Source: Seriola aureovittata (lineage: Eukaryota > Chordata > Actinopteri > Carangiformes > Carangidae). Taken from it: 64,000 nt of DNA. A program made the position numbers and the translations under genes. Of this stretch, positions 44,791 through 57,974 are shown piece after piece. Each line of letters opens with the position of its first letter. Position 1 is the stretch's first letter. The notes below the pieces were generated by a model. That model was not told the DNA's origin, ran no database searches, and worked only from the letters and a program-made list of their open reading frames with translations. The stretch spans positions 4,755,835 to 4,819,834 of the forward strand of contig NC_079386.1 of NCBI RefSeq assembly GCF_021018895.1, written 5' to 3'.

Positions 44791-46116
44791 CAAAACAGAA
44801 CATCCTAAATAATAGTTTAGTTTAGGCCATTTACCTCAAACAGTGCAGTATCTGGCAACACAGATCTGGCTCCAGAGTCAGAGCCACAGGGCATTCAGGG
44901 CAACTGCTGTATAATATAAACCAAAATGATACATTATAAATGATATAAATACTAATCGCTAAACTACAAGAAGAACTTTTACCTCAGTGGGGGGTATGAA
45001 CTTCCAATGCCTTCTCTGTGTCGAGCTCCTGCACAACAGCTACCTATAAAATGTGTTACAAACGTCCCCATGACCTAATGCCGTGTGTTACCCAGGATTC
45101 AGATAAGCCACAAATCACCTTCGAAACAGTTAATTCAGCCTGCAAGGCCTGGGCAACAGGTTGTTTAAAGTGCCTGTATTAAAAGGGTAAAACTGATCAG
45201 TAAAAGTCTTTAAAAAGTGTTTGTCAAAGATAAAACAAACTGCCTTAAAGCATAACTTCTGGGAGACAGCCCTGTTCCCTAGCCACATGGCCCAAAATGC
45301 ATCAAGACAGAGATCTGAGGTAATGAGACAATAGTCACCTGGTGTGTGTGTGTATACCTGTGAAAGAGGCAGAGGGTGGGGCCTAAATGGAGGGGGAAGA
45401 GAGATGGTGGCTTCACTAGGCCGACCTGTCACATATGAATTCATCTGTTACATGCTTAATTGATTAAGAAGTTATGACAAAGAACTTTTCCCCCAGTGCC
45501 GTCAGCTCACCGGCCATCTCAGACTCAGACATTTATGGTTTGAAATACTGACAGTAGTTCACCGACTGCACTTCTGTGTCACAACTGTTCAGTGTCCACA
45601 CTCTCATCCTCTCACCGTGGCGGGCGAGGTCACGTATGTGTTTCTGGTCACCACTGCCCCCCCCCCCCAGCCACTCAAGAATGACAAAGCCAGAGTTACT
45701 GTGACTATAAGGACTGAACACAAGGACACACAAGGTGAAAATTAACATGTTTATTAGATCTTTAGAGACATAAAATGCACATACAGAGATTAGTTAAAAA
45801 ACATTGAGGGTGAAACAAGGAAGTTCTTGACATACTTGAACCTCTAAGCCCAGGTGTCACTTCTGCACCATCGATGAATCTGAGCTTTTAAATGTTCTGG
45901 TTTTGTCAGAAAGAGAATTTATTCACGTGTACAAAAACTTACCTAAAGATTATTTTTCTTGGTGAGAAAAGAATCAGGAGGCATTCAAATTAAAAGCACT
46001 TCCTGTCAACACTCTACATAAAGCCAATCTCAACATCTACATCTAAATCTAGTTTAAACCTACATTAACCTTCAAATTAAAAGTAAATAATCCAGTCTTA
46101 CTTAAAGAAGTAATTT
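44791..46116. other. Intergenic, J relic to gene K
   Basis: Nothing recognised in 44791-45740 apart from a C-run at 45657-45668. A minus-strand AATAAA at 45750-45755 lies about 365 bases below the stop of gene K and is a candidate polyadenylation signal. Confidence 0.5.
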
Positions 46117-47690
46117 CTACCGCCTAACACAGGAATACACACTGTCAATCTTGGTGTCGTCCCTCTGTCTGCTTGATCTGTCGGGCAGGTTATCACTGAT
46201 AGGAGCATAATGGAGGTTGTCTTCATCTCGGAAACCCTGGTACCAAAACATGTAAAAGTCGATCACAACATGGAACCAGGCAACAAATGAATAAATGTAT
46301 AATAATTTGGGTAATTTAAATTTAGATAAATCTTACATCAATGTTTGCTGTGGAGGGAGCTATGAATCTTGCTTCTGATAGTGAAACACAGAAAAGATAC
46401 TTTTATTCAAAAGGCATGTTCAGTGGACACAAGCAGATACAAAGAGTAAACATTACGGTACCAGGAGATTGGTAGCTGTTGCTTTTATTCGTCTTGTACT
46501 GTAAAAAAGCCAGTAAAGCAACCAGGAAGGTGGTGAATGTCAGAGCTCCACTCAGGAAATACACCAAGAGAGGGGAGTCTCCCTCATCTGAAAATTCATT
46601 AAAAAGAGAATCAGTGCCTTTTCTGTTTTCATCCGTAGTTTGATTTGAAAGTATCACCAAGTTGATTCAAGTCAATAAAGCCTAAAATCACAAATATGCC
46701 TCAAAGGGGGTTTACAACACTCTATTTTTAGATCCTCAATTTGAATAAGTACCAGGATGCTACCATCTACTATCTGCTACTCAAATTAGATCTTTTCTGT
46801 AAAGTGACTTACCCTCAAACTCCAGCTTGGTCCCGTTTCCAAACAGTATGTGTCCACATGAGGCAACAGCACAGTAGTAGGTCCCAGCATGAGAACGGTT
46901 CAGCCTCTGCATCGGCAAGTTGTAGACACAGGTTTTTGTTTGTGTCTCCGGTTTCTTCTCACACTGATCGTTCCTGTCTCCATGAGTGTAAATGAGTCCT
47001 GGATGAGATTCTTCAGAGTCTTTGAACCAGTAAACACTGTGTTCTCCATCACAGGTCCCAGTGTGTACTGTACAGCTGAGAGTCACAGAGCCTCCTGGCT
47101 GGATGGTCTCAGATCCGAACTGATGGATGTTCAGTCCTGAACCCTGTACACTTACAATAATGCTCTCCAAAAATGTAAATGTGACTGAATAACCTTTTGT
47201 ACAGTAGTAAGTAGCTGAGTCTGAATTGCGTAAATTAGAAATTGTCAAGTGATTGGTGCCATTTTTAGTATCCAGCGTAAAGCGTTGATTGTCCTTGAAT
47301 TCTTCATAAAAAATGCCATTTTTATCATATACAAAGAAGTCAGAGATGAGCCTTGGCTTCTGTCCCAGAGTTTGCTTAAACCAGTAAAGCCGTGCTGAAG
47401 CACTGTCCTCATTAAAACAGCATAAAGTCAAATTGTCTCCAGCTTTAACTGATAAAAAAACACTGTCCTGACACACAGATGAGGAGAATTTCAGAGCAGC
47501 TGAAGTAAAATGAGAGACAAAGTAGACACAGATTTAATTTAACGTGACAAAATTCATGTAATCAGTAAATAAAAATCTAAGAAACTAACCCATACACTAA
47601 ATGATATCATCTGGAACCATAAAATCCAAACTCACCTGTTTTCCACAAGAGCAAACATATAAGACAGAAGACAAACTTTAGAGATGTCAT
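46117..47690 (-). CDS. nitr: NITR receptor K, five exons, strongest second tyrosine motif
   Basis: Exons on the minus strand: 47636-47690, 46813-47499, 46462-46587, 46337-46374, 46117-46236; predicted 341 aa. The leader is MTSLKFVFCLICLLLWKT. V domain: the usual LQC is LCC, tryptophan lies in WFKQ, and DSATYYC is followed by TKGYSVTFTF. The V-I joint lacks four residues (GSGLNIHQFGS), which shortens exon 2 to 687 bp. The I domain ends FGNGTKLEFE. Membrane segment LLVYFLSGALTFTTFLVALLAFL. Exon 4 is the shortest (38 bp) and ends GAT before GTAAGA, where other copies end GAG. Tail motifs LHYAPI (Tyr312) and SVYSCV (Tyr336), the latter a full ITIM consensus. The frame is open. Confidence 0.9.
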
Positions 47691-47763
47691 CCTGTTCAAG
47701 TTTCTAAGCCGAGTGAAGGAATGCTGACAGGTACTTTTCTCTTCTCTGACATGGCATCATTTG

Positions 47764-47768
47764 ATTGG
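47764..47768 (-). promoter_or_regulatory. CCAAT box of gene K
   Basis: Minus-strand CCAAT in TAGCCAATCAAATG, about 74 bases above the ATG at 47690. Confidence 0.55.
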
Positions 47769-47799
47769 CTAACCTGAAGAGACACTGTATATCCTTCAA

Positions 47800-50063
47800 A
47801 GGAAACATTACATGCTCACAACCACCTATCGGAACATTTACGTGGTGAGCTATGTATGAGCTGTAGCCTATGCCTCGCACAATGCTCAACATTTGGAGAC
47901 CACAAATACATTATTTTGAGCAGATCATCCAGAGTTGATAACATATACAATGTAATAATATGGCCTAGATAACCAGCTATATTTTGTATACTGTATACAG
48001 ACACAATTTTACAGTTCAGGCTTTTGATTTTTAAATTGTTTGCTCTTCAGCTAACGAATTATGAATTATAACTTCTTTATTAGGATGTTTAAACGGATTT
48101 GAATGTAGTTTTTAAAAGGCTCCTTTACTGCCCTTTAATCAGATGTTTCAAGTCACCCTATGAAAACTACAATCTAAATTCTCCCTCGGTACTATTTTAC
48201 TATTCTGACAAGTTCTCATAAAGTGAAGATGAAGCACTGAATAATATGATGTGTTGTTTGTAGGCTTTTTACCCATACACCGTGAATGAAGATGGACATA
48301 TCCTCTGTGATGTTATCTATAGGTTTCCTAAGAGCAGTTTTGAATCTCAGAGTGGGCTGCTCCACCGTCGCCATCTTGGCAGTGCCTGACTCCTAATCTA
48401 AAATGGGCAAAGAGGAGTAGCACACACTCACCTACCTGTATCTCAAAGTGGCACACCTTAAATTATGCATTACTTTAAACCTTAATAAAATGTTAACAGG
48501 TGAGTTATATAAAAATTCACCCCCGTACAGTTGTCATAAAGGAGGACATTAGCTGTAGGGACTAAAACTGTTTTTGGTACCAGGCTGTAAACATGTTCAT
48601 TTCTGCTGTAAAGTTGGACATTTTAACACAGCAGTCTATGGGGTATGACTCTTTTTGAGCCAGTCCCAAGTGGTCATTAGAAGAACTGCAGTTTTTTGTG
48701 TTGGTTTCAGTTTTCAGACTCAGAGGTTACCACCTTGTTTTTAAGGTTCTGCAGTCAAACCTGAAATGTTTTAGTTTAGTTTTGAGTGATTGTACTTTGT
48801 TTGCTTAAATAAAAAAAATATATCTGCTGTTTAGTGTAAAAATCAACACTTTCTTTTTCATTCTTTGTTTCAGTTGTCACTGTGAATACCAACAAGCAAG
48901 CTGTGAAAAGAATTTTGGTTTGATCATGTAGACCTGGAGCTTATAGTGTTGTTCACAATTACATAATAAAAGTAAAGGCATAAATGTGGTGGTAAAGGCA
49001 TAAATGAAGGTCAGATCTGTCCCATGAACACTTGAGACAGATGTTTTCTCTCTAATTATACCTGAAAGACAATGTCATATATAGGCCAACTCCAAAGAGT
49101 ATCTGTAAACATCTGGCAGAACTCACTGTAACCCAAACAGTAACATAGTGAACTTTATGTGCCTCATATTTCCTAAAAGAGTGCTGGGCCTTTACTGTCT
49201 CAGGTCATTAGTCAGGTCAGCACATTGGACATGTGTAAGACATGTGTAGGAATTATGTCAACAACAAAATCTGATACCAGAACAACTGAGCTTTACCACT
49301 CACTTGCTGATTGAGGTGGGTGAGGTCAACCACATGCTCTCCTGATACACGTGGTGCCACCAGCCGCTGAAGACTGAATGAGCTACCAGATATGAAACCA
49401 CATGAACACATCATCGTGATCATGATCAACATGTTCCACAATTAGAAGAGCTTTATTAGATCAGTCATGGAATAAAATGGCATACAAAAGCAAATACATG
49501 ATTTGGTTTGGTTGATCTAGACATATATGAACCTCCTCAATTCCATGTCTCCAGATAACAGTGTTACAATCAATAAAAGTCTTGCTTCCTACAATATTTG
49601 AGTATGAAAACTATGGTTTGGTTAATATTAGGGAAACATCATTGTATGGTTAAAGTATGGATAGGGTGGGTTAACTAAGTAACTTAGTAAAGATCAGGGA
49701 AAGTGTATTTTTATGGTTTTAAAAAAGTCAAAATGTAACAAACAAACTATAAGTCTGTCATAATGTCATTTCTGGTCACCTGCACAAACATATGATGTAC
49801 TGCACAGCCACAGAACACCCCAATGTCCACTTCCTACTTTCTTTTTCCTACTCTTTTTCATAAAAGGGAAAACTTCTTGATGTTGCTATAAACCATGAGG
49901 TGCAGAATCCTTAGGCATGAACATAATTCCTAGGAATATTTAACAGCATCATATGACTGCAGACCACAAGAAAGTAACAGAAATATATCTCAAAATCTAC
50001 ACCCACATTGACATACAACAAAATACAATTTTATTCAAAAGTATAAACGTAACACTCGTATTT
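47800..50063. other. Intergenic K-L with fish interspersed repeat
   Basis: 48270-48700 is a copy of the fish interspersed repeat, with GAATGAAGATGGACATATCC near its start and AAGTGGTCATTAGAAG at its end. A minus-strand AATAAA at 49452-49457 may serve gene L. The rest shows no coding match. Confidence 0.6.
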
Positions 50064-51779
50064 TTACTGCTTTATGCTAGAGTACACACATTCAGTCTTG
50101 GTGCTGTTCCTCTGTCTGCTTGATCTGCTGGGTGGCTTAACATTTAAAGCAGCATATTGGAGATTGTCTGCGTCCTGGTAACCCTGGTAACAAAACGGGA
50201 AGAATCAGTGCTGAGAAAAATGTAAAAACATTCACAAAAGAAGTGATTGTTGTGCATTCAAATGGTTATTAAAGGTCCCGTGTAAGTGTTGATTTGTTGT
50301 GACATCACAAAGTTACAGAAGTGCTGACGGCTCGTTTTCAGGCTCAACTGCTAAACACAGGCTGTGTGTATTTCTCTGTGGACTGAGCACTTTGATGCTT
50401 TCATGTTATTATTATAGAACCTAGACCTGCTTTATAATCAAAGAACACATGGAAATCTACCTTTATGCAATATGGGACCTTTAATAGATTATCAAAATAC
50501 ATGTCACCTCTGGATTTGCTGTGGAGGGAGCTGATGATCTTGCTTGAGACTCTGGTTGTAGAAACAAAAGACTCTTTTATTCAAGAGTTATGTTTAGTCA
50601 ATGCAAGTTATCATATACAACCATTACAACTTACCTGTACAGTGGCAGTTTTTTCTTTTGATTATCTTGTAGACTGAGGAAGCCAGTAAAACAACCAGGA
50701 CGGTATTGAATACCAGCGCTCCGCTCAGGAAATACACACGAGAGTTTGGAGAGTTTGCCTCATCTGCAGAGCGGCAGACATCAGAAACAGAGCTTTCAGC
50801 TTTTATCTCTGTGTTCATTGCCATGAATAACTATTCATCAAAATCATACAAGCTCTGCTATGATGTTACTCACATTTAAAGTCCAGCGTGGTCCCATTTC
50901 CATACAATATTTGTCCACATGAAGCAACAGCACAGTAGTAGGTCCCGGCATTAGAGCGATCCAGATTCTCCAGTAACAAGTTGTAGAAACAGGTTTGATT
51001 TTGTGTCTCAGGTGTCCTCTCACACTGATCATTCCTGTCTCCATGAGTGTAAATGAGTCCTGGATGAGATTCTTCAGAGTCTTTGAACCAGTAAACACTG
51101 TGTTCTCCGTCACAGGTCCCAGTGTGTACTGTACAGTTGAGAGTCACAGAGCCTCCTGGCTGGAAGGTCTCAGATCCGGACTGATTGAGCGAAGCTTTGA
51201 CGTTCAAACTTGAACCCTGCACACTGACAATAGTGCCTTCCGCAAACCTTAATACAAACGTGTAGCTATCTGCACAGTAGTAAGTAGCCGAGTCTGAAAT
51301 ATGTAAATCTTTGATGATTAAGTGATTTTTACCATTTTCAGGGTCCAGTGTGAAGCGTGGATTGCTCTTGAATTCATGATAAAACGTGATTCTTCTATCA
51401 TACACATAAAAGGTAGAGATGAGGTTTGGCTTCTGTCCCGGACTTTGCTTATACCAGTAGAGCCATGCTGAATCATCTGCTTGATAGAAACATCGTAAAG
51501 TCACATTGCCTCCAACATTAGCTGATATAAAACTTCTCTCTTGGTGCGCAGATGAGGACGATTCCCGACCAGTCTCCTGAGCTTAAGTGTAATGAGAATA
51601 AAAGCAAATTCACAATCAATTAAATCTGAGAGATGCATTATATCTACATAAAATATGAGAAGATATTGAATGGAGAGGTATGAATTCAAATATAAACTGT
51701 AGCCACAAAAACACAACTCACCCATTTTCCCCATGAACAGACATGTCAGACAGAGGACAAGCCTTAGAGATGCCATCAT
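50064..51779 (-). CDS. nitr: NITR receptor L, divergent I domain
   Basis: Exons on the minus strand: 51722-51779, 50874-51581, 50635-50763, 50508-50551, 50064-50183; predicted 352 aa. Two ATGs stand in tandem at the start (MMASLRLVLCLTCLFMGKM). The exon 2 acceptor is CTTAAG where most have CTTCAG, leaving an in-frame TAA just inside the intron; splicing at AG restores AQETGRESSSS. The V domain has WYKQ, DSATYYC and J-like LRFAEGT. The I domain departs most from the shared form (NLLLENLDRSNAG, ILYGNGTTLDFK). Membrane segment VYFLSGALVFNTVLVVLLASSVY, then KIIKRK. ITIM LQYAAL (Tyr323) and CVYSSI (Tyr347). It is an older, less homogenised member. Confidence 0.9.
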
Positions 51780-51850
51780 GTTCGAATACTTGTCTCGAAT
51801 GAAAAGTATCTCGATACTTTCCCCACTCTTCAGAGACAAGGCTGTGTTTG

Positions 51851-51855
51851 ATTGG
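51851..51855 (-). promoter_or_regulatory. CCAAT box of gene L
   Basis: Minus-strand CCAAT in TTGGCCAATCAAACAC, about 72 bases above the ATG at 51779. Confidence 0.6.
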
Positions 51856-51899
51856 CCAACCTGAGGTGACACTGCACTTAACACTTTGTCCTACTTAGG

Positions 51900-52837
51900 A
51901 AACATGATCACATGTTCACAGCCACCTATAGTGTCAAGTTTGAGAAGATTCACATGCTGATAGAAATCTAAAAGAAAGTACATAAAGCCTCCTCATCTTG
52001 ACATTATATTTTAAATTATGGGGAAATAAATTACAGGTATATACAGTATATATACCAGTAATGACATACAGTGGAGTTTAATTATGCTCAACATTTGGCA
52101 AGGGACTGACTGTCTTTATGTACATGCAGGTTTGTTAATTTAACGAATACCTGTGTAATAAACATGAGAGAAGTCATTTGCAGATATACACTATGGGCAC
52201 AATCAGGTAATTCAGATCAGTCTCATACGATTAATCTCATAAATGACTGATCACAAATCTTAGAATTATACTTGACATTGAAAATGATCAAAATAAATGG
52301 AAAGTATCGTGAAACTAGTAGTGTTTCAGTTTAGTTAGAATAATATTAAAACCACATTAATAACAACAATGAAATAATAATGTAATGAAGGCAATTGGAG
52401 TACTTAGTTGGCAGAGGATTTTGGATAATATTGCAGCTCTCTTCCTAAGAACACAGACACAGGGTGATTCTTTGAAATGTGCGTTTATTGTTTGAGCGCA
52501 TCCTGTTTCTCTGATGTATGCACTCCTTGGTAACATCATGAAAACCATATTTGTGAATGAACATAGAACAAAAATACATGCATTCAGATGTGTAATTTAT
52601 CTATATAAGTTAGAGTCGGCCGTTTCCACTTCTCCCACCATTAGTGTTTCAGTTGCCATAGTCAGGTCTTCTCAGTGAGTTAGCTGAACGGCACTCAACC
52701 CTCTTAAGGCATCGTTGGCTGGGTTGTTTTTGGAACTAACATGTCACCATTGTTCAGGGTTTGTGCGAGATCTTATCAAGCGACAACCTCCAGGGCTGAA
52801 AAATGAAGCAAACCTGGAAGTGCAATTGCCTGCAGTT
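51900..52837. other. Intergenic above gene L
   Basis: A/T-rich sequence with no domain-bearing frame or clear repeat apart from short TATA runs near 52040. Confidence 0.5.
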
Positions 52838-53517
52838 CCTCTAATGACCACTTGAGGCAGGCTTTTACAGTGTTTACAGCCTGGTGCAAAAAACAGTCTT
52901 GGTCTCTATAGGTAATATCCTGTATGCTGGGTGAATTTTTAGATAACTCACTTGTTTCAGTTTTATTGAAAGTTATGCATAATTGAAGGTGTGGCCAATT
53001 TGAGTGACAGGTGAGTGCCGTCTAATTTGACTAGCCGCTAGCTATCTGCTCTGTCACCTCAACTAATTCGAATCACTAAACGTGACTTCTCGGCCATGTT
53101 TGTGATGTTTGTGCATTTTGCAGGATTTTTCAGGCAAATATCAGACGGATAATATTTGCTGTACGGTTAATTGACTAACTGAACGTGAGGAAGTCTGAGC
53201 TCCTGTTTATTGAGGTGAGTGAAATTTTAGTATTATTTATATGTTAGCACTAATTAGCAGGTATCTATGTCTGCGCTCACCATACTTAGCTTGTTACCTG
53301 AGCTCGTTAACTAGCTAATTAGCCAGAAAGTGAATCAGCCTTGCGTTTCCCTTCGAGCAAAATGGCCAGCTGTGTTAATGACGCTAACAGGAGCATACGC
53401 TTGTCACAGTTATTTAACCGACATGCATGGAAGTCTCAACTCTGAGTCCACTCTGAGCTTCAAAACCACTATTCAGAAACCTATGGGTGACACCAATATA
53501 CAGTCTATGGATCTTAT
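52838..53517 (-). repeat. Fish interspersed repeat, longest copy
   Basis: On the minus strand it begins CCATAGACTGTATATTGG (53517 downward) and ends at the AAGTGGTCATTAGAGG motif near 52838. Other parts of the same family occur at about 9360-9520, 22348-22586, 27818-28330, 31906-32400 and 48270-48700. It is non-coding; its class is not settled from this window. Confidence 0.7.
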
Positions 53518-53788
53518 GTGCTGGATCCAGTCGGCTACAAACATGTAAAACCTCTTGCAGGTTTCAAACCTTGAGCTCTCTTTTGACGACATCGCTGTTG
53601 CAGACTGAAGCAACAGTTGATGACAGTTAAGTCTTGGAATAGTCATTAGTTTGGTAGGGGATACTCTTGCCTTTCCCATGACGAGTGGGCAACTGTCCTG
53701 TTCCACCGATTGCTCAGAAAATCGAACATGCACCATATCCATTGAAACTTGCATGTGAAAAGTTGTGAAGGTCGTATAACCTCGCCAA

Positions 53789-54256
53789 TGCTTGATGGAA
53801 AGGATAACTTTGTGAAAGAATTTATTCAAACCCAAAAACCCAAAGTCCATACTTGAGCAGATGCCGACGACAAACCAGACACCAAACCTCATAACCAACA
53901 ATGATCCCACAAAGACCAGACAGAGCAAGGGCCTTTTAAAGGAACGGAACTGATTAACGATGGAGAACAGATGGGGAAGCAGACACAGGTGGGACACATC
54001 AGGGATGATTAACCAAAGGAAGCAAAACTAGAACTCAGACACTGGGGCGACACGACTATCAAAATTAAACAGGAAGTGCACGGGGGAAACAGAGCACAAC
54101 ACAGGGAAGACTAAACTAGACACTAGAAATACCCAAACCAGAAATACTCAAAACCCAGAACAGAAACCCAAAACACAGAAAACTAAATCATCAAGAAAGT
54201 CCAAAAAAGTCCAAAAAACCAAAACCCTGGAGCCTCCAGGCTGAGACCATGACATG
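53789..54256 (-). mobile_element. LTR-like sequence, minus orientation
   Basis: On the minus strand the stretch begins TGTCATGGTC, has a TTTAAAAGG box and later GAATAAATTC, and can be ended at CCATCAAGCA, followed by TTGGCGAGG, which resembles a primer-binding region. I found no flanking target duplication and no retroelement protein, so the ends are tentative. Confidence 0.4.
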
Positions 54257-55338
54257 TCTACCTTTATTTATTTATTGCATGGAATTATAGAATCAGCTAT
54301 GAATCATTTATCAATTATGTATCATGAACATCAAGCATTTATGCAACAGCACTTAAAAAAGGGTGAATTTTGAGTAATCAGAGGCTTACTGTAAATGCTG
54401 AGTCCATTGGTGGAGTTCAGGCAGGAAATTGATAAATTGAGGATTATAGTAAACCGAGCACATGTGGTGTCAAGTGAAGCCCCTATACATCTTTTTTTTT
54501 GTGGTCTTATTTTGAAGAGACAACTTTTTACAGTAAATTAAAGGTCAAACTTTCTGGCAAAATTTCAAACTATCTTAACTATCTACTTCTTTATTGATGT
54601 GATATTGAGCACTAGAAATAAAATTTCCTTCGTCTTTGTTGTAGTCAACCCAAACTCAAAACCTAAAAACTCCAAAACTGCATTGCTAAATACTAGTAGC
54701 GGTAGTGTCAGTGGAGAAATATGGTTATAGTAGGAGGAGCAGTGCCACATTTTGTCATCCATACTCATTGGTGTAAAGCTTTCTCGGTGAGCAAGGTATG
54801 TTGATTCCATCCTGCGTATCAGCATGAGTATTAAAGTAACAGCCTGCTGAGACCTGATCAACAATCACTGTGCACACAACCAACATCCTGTTTGTCCTCA
54901 ACAGCAGAAAGACAAATCAGGTTTAGGGGTCGTGGGACAGAACAGAAAGGTTAAACAATGGTTTTATGTATGACATCATCAAAGTGACCATGGAACCAAA
55001 GCTTTTTTGAACGAAATGTAAAATATTTTTCATTTCTTTCCTCCCAGAGTTTCCTGAGGCCCTCTTGTGTAGACCAGTTCAAATTGGATGATTGATTTAT
55101 TATGTGTTGCTCACTGTTATCTTGCACACACACAGACATTCTCAAACTCATATATTAACCATCAAAGTGTTTCACAATTGCATTACAAGTTTTATTTTAA
55201 TATTAATCACACAAAATGTACTTTATACGGATAAAAACCAGTGAGGATGAAAGACAAGAATCCACGACAGCTCCATTGTTATCATCAAAATACAGCATCA
55301 CTGAATCCAACAGAATAACTCTGCTTGAAACCATAAAC
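54257..55338. other. Intergenic, nothing recognised
   Basis: No gene, no clear repeat. Short open frames here have no recognisable domain. Confidence 0.45.
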
Positions 55339-55854
55339 CAGTGGTCGGCAACTGGCAGCCCACAGGCCAGATTATTTTCACAGTCAGATTTTCTTTTTTA
55401 ACATCGGACTGACAGTTCCACATTTCGCTATAATGTCCAAATAGAGAATCTTAATGACAGATACAAAAAGAAAAATCAAGAATCGGGGCTGCACTGTCGG
55501 TGGGACAGCGCCTAGTGCCAAATTAGATCTCCGTCATGGCAACAGAATCACTTCCATTTAAGCGATTTTGTCTAGAAAATAAAAATGCAAGAAAGCTTGT
55601 TTTTTGCAACAATACTTTAGAGTGAGCTATTGACAGCTTTTATTCTGAAAAGTTCTAACTTGATTCTGTTGTTTACTTGACTTCTGAAATAGCAGAGACT
55701 GTGGGTTGTGGGCCACAGCGTCACACATGTTAACAGTAACAAAGCCAATTCCAGTTGCATTTTCATAAATCAGTTTCTTAAACTATCCTTTGATTGTGTG
55801 CTGGATTTGAAAAAAAAAAAACGGCCCAAGACCAAACCTACCTGCCAATCCCTG
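55339..55854. mobile_element. Degenerate hAT-type element
   Basis: The left end CAGTGGTCGGCAACTGGC is a typical hAT start. The right end TGCCAATCCCTG is its degraded inverted partner. Flanking 8-mers CCATAAAC and CCATAGAT agree at six of eight positions, consistent with an old 8-bp target duplication. There is no transposase frame. Confidence 0.6.
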
Positions 55855-55976
55855 CCATAGATGTACAGTTAGATATTTTATTTAGATAAAATCTACATAT
55901 AAATACATGATACATCTCTAAAGAGAAACTGAGAAATCCCATATTACTACCAAAGACAGTAAAAATGGAAACAGTT

Positions 55977-57476
55977 CTACTGCCTAACACTGGAGTACAC
56001 ACATTCAGTCTTAGTGTTGTCCCTCTGTCTGCTTGATCTGTTGGGCAGTTTCACATTTAAAGCGGCGTAATGGAGATTGTCTGCATCTCGGAAACCCTGG
56101 TAACAAAATACACAACAGTATAGTTCCTGATTAAAACAAATAAATGTCCACAAGACAATTATACATTTGTTTGTGCTATTAAAAGACACTGAATGTAAAT
56201 TTACTATTAAGCTAAAGAGATGATATTTACCTCTGCATTTGTTGTGGAGAGAGTTGATGATCTTGCATGGGACTCTGGTCGTGAAACACAGAAAAATATA
56301 TTTCATTCAAAAGTTAAATTCAATGAATATATAATGCCTGGCATAAAAAGTACAGGTTACCTGAACTGCTGTTTCTCTTGATCATCTTGTAAATTAAGAA
56401 AGCCAGTAAAACACTGAGGATGGTGGTGAATGTCACAGCTCCACTCAAGAAATACACCAAGAGAAAAGACTCTTCCTCATCTGCAATAGGAGGAATTGTA
56501 GAACTTTTACTTGTAAAGAAGCAGCTCCCTATTTATCAAATGAGAAAGAACCTGGAAGAGGGTTACTCACGCTCAAAGTCCAGCTTGGTCCCGTCTCCAA
56601 ACAGTATGTGTCCACATGAGGCAACAGCACAGTAGTAGGTCCCAGCATGAGAAAGATTCAGCCTCTGTATCGGCAAGTTGTAGACACAGGTTTGTGTTTG
56701 TGTCTCAGGTTTCCTCTCACACTGATCGTTCCTGTCTCCATGAGTGTAAATGAGTCCTGGATGAGATTCTTCAGAGTCTTTGAACCAGTAAACACTGTGT
56801 TCTCCATCACAGATCCCAGTGTGAACTGTACAGTTGAGAGTCACAGAGCCTCCTGGCTGGATGGTCTCAGATCCAGACTGATTCACAAAAGCCTGGATCT
56901 TCAATCCTGAACCTTTCACACTGACAGTAGCTCCCTCCGCGAATTCAAACATAAATGAATAACCTCTTGCACAGTAGTAAGAAGCTGAGTCTGAAAGTTG
57001 CACATTTGAAATTTTTAGATGATTCACACCAATTTTAGATTCCAGTGTGAAGCGTGGATTGTCCTTGAATTCATCATGGAAAGTTCCGCTTTTATCAAAC
57101 TTATAGGTAATGGAGATAAGTTGTAGCGTCTGTCCCAGTGTTTGCTTATACCAGTAATACTTTGCAGCATCACTGTCATAGAAACATTGCAAAGTCAAGT
57201 TGTCACCAACATCAGCTGATATTAATCTGCTGTCTTGATAAACAGTTGCGGAGAGAATGAAATCATTCATCTGAGCTGAAGTGAAACAGGAGAAAAAACA
57301 AATACACAATTAATTTTGTGTGACAGAAATTATAATGTAATCAGAAAAAAAAAAACACAAAAACTTCTATTAAGACTGATAAACCTTAAAACAAACTATG
57401 TTTTAATACAAAACTCACCCATTTTCCCCAAGAGCAAACATGTCAGGTAAAAGAAAAACTCTGGAGATGTCCTCAT
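55977..57476 (-). CDS. nitr: NITR receptor M, five exons, inhibitory type
   Basis: Exons on the minus strand: 57419-57476, 56571-57275, 56361-56480, 56231-56274, 55977-56096; predicted 348 aa. The leader is MRTSPEFFFYLTCLLLGKM. The V domain opens AQMNDFILSATV, has WYKQ, DSASYYC, CDR3-like ARGYSFMFEF and J-like FEFAEGATVSV. The linker differs from the others (GSGLKIQAFVNQ). The I domain has GICDGEH where others have GTCDGEH and ends FGDGTKLDFE. Membrane segment LLVYFLSGAVTFTTILSVLLAFLIY, then KMIKR. The tail is almost the same as in genes C-H: GFRDADN, LHYAAL (Tyr319), CVYSSV (Tyr343). All frames are open. Confidence 0.91.
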
Positions 57477-57547
57477 GTTGAAATTTCCGTGCTGAATGAC
57501 AAGCACCCCGAAGCATTCTCCACTCTTAAAACATAAGACCAGTGTTG

Positions 57548-57552
57548 ATTGG
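57548..57552 (-). promoter_or_regulatory. CCAAT box of gene M
   Basis: Minus-strand CCAAT in TTGGCCAATCAACAC, about 72 bases above the ATG at 57476. Confidence 0.6.
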
Positions 57553-57974
57553 CCAACAAGGCAGCACTGATGATCACATGTCAACTGCCACCAATGATTT
57601 TTTGCTCCTGAAGAAGAAACACATGGTGAGACAACATCTGAAGCACTTTTGTATGTACAGCAAAGAAGAGCAGAGTTCAGTGATAATTTAGCAACAACCT
57701 GCCAATTACACCAACACTGCATGGCAACAATTTGCAAGACAGCATCAGCTCATGATTGTATGCAGTTTATCGATATTTGAGAATATATAACAACCCAAAA
57801 TAAATGTTTGTAGTATTTGCTGTTATGAAGAGAGAAATATGTCCTGCAAAGTAATTGAATGTGGTTCAGATTTTACCACAACATAATACGTTGTCAATAG
57901 GGAAGTGTATATCTATTGTTTACCTCAAAACAATATAAAGGAAAAGATAAAGTTGTTATAAACCATTGCGCAGT

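Noticed and set aside
53473..53997. 174-codon minus-strand frame
   Set aside because: It overlaps the LTR-like sequence and the fish repeat, begins inside the former, and contains no retroelement or host domain I can recognise.
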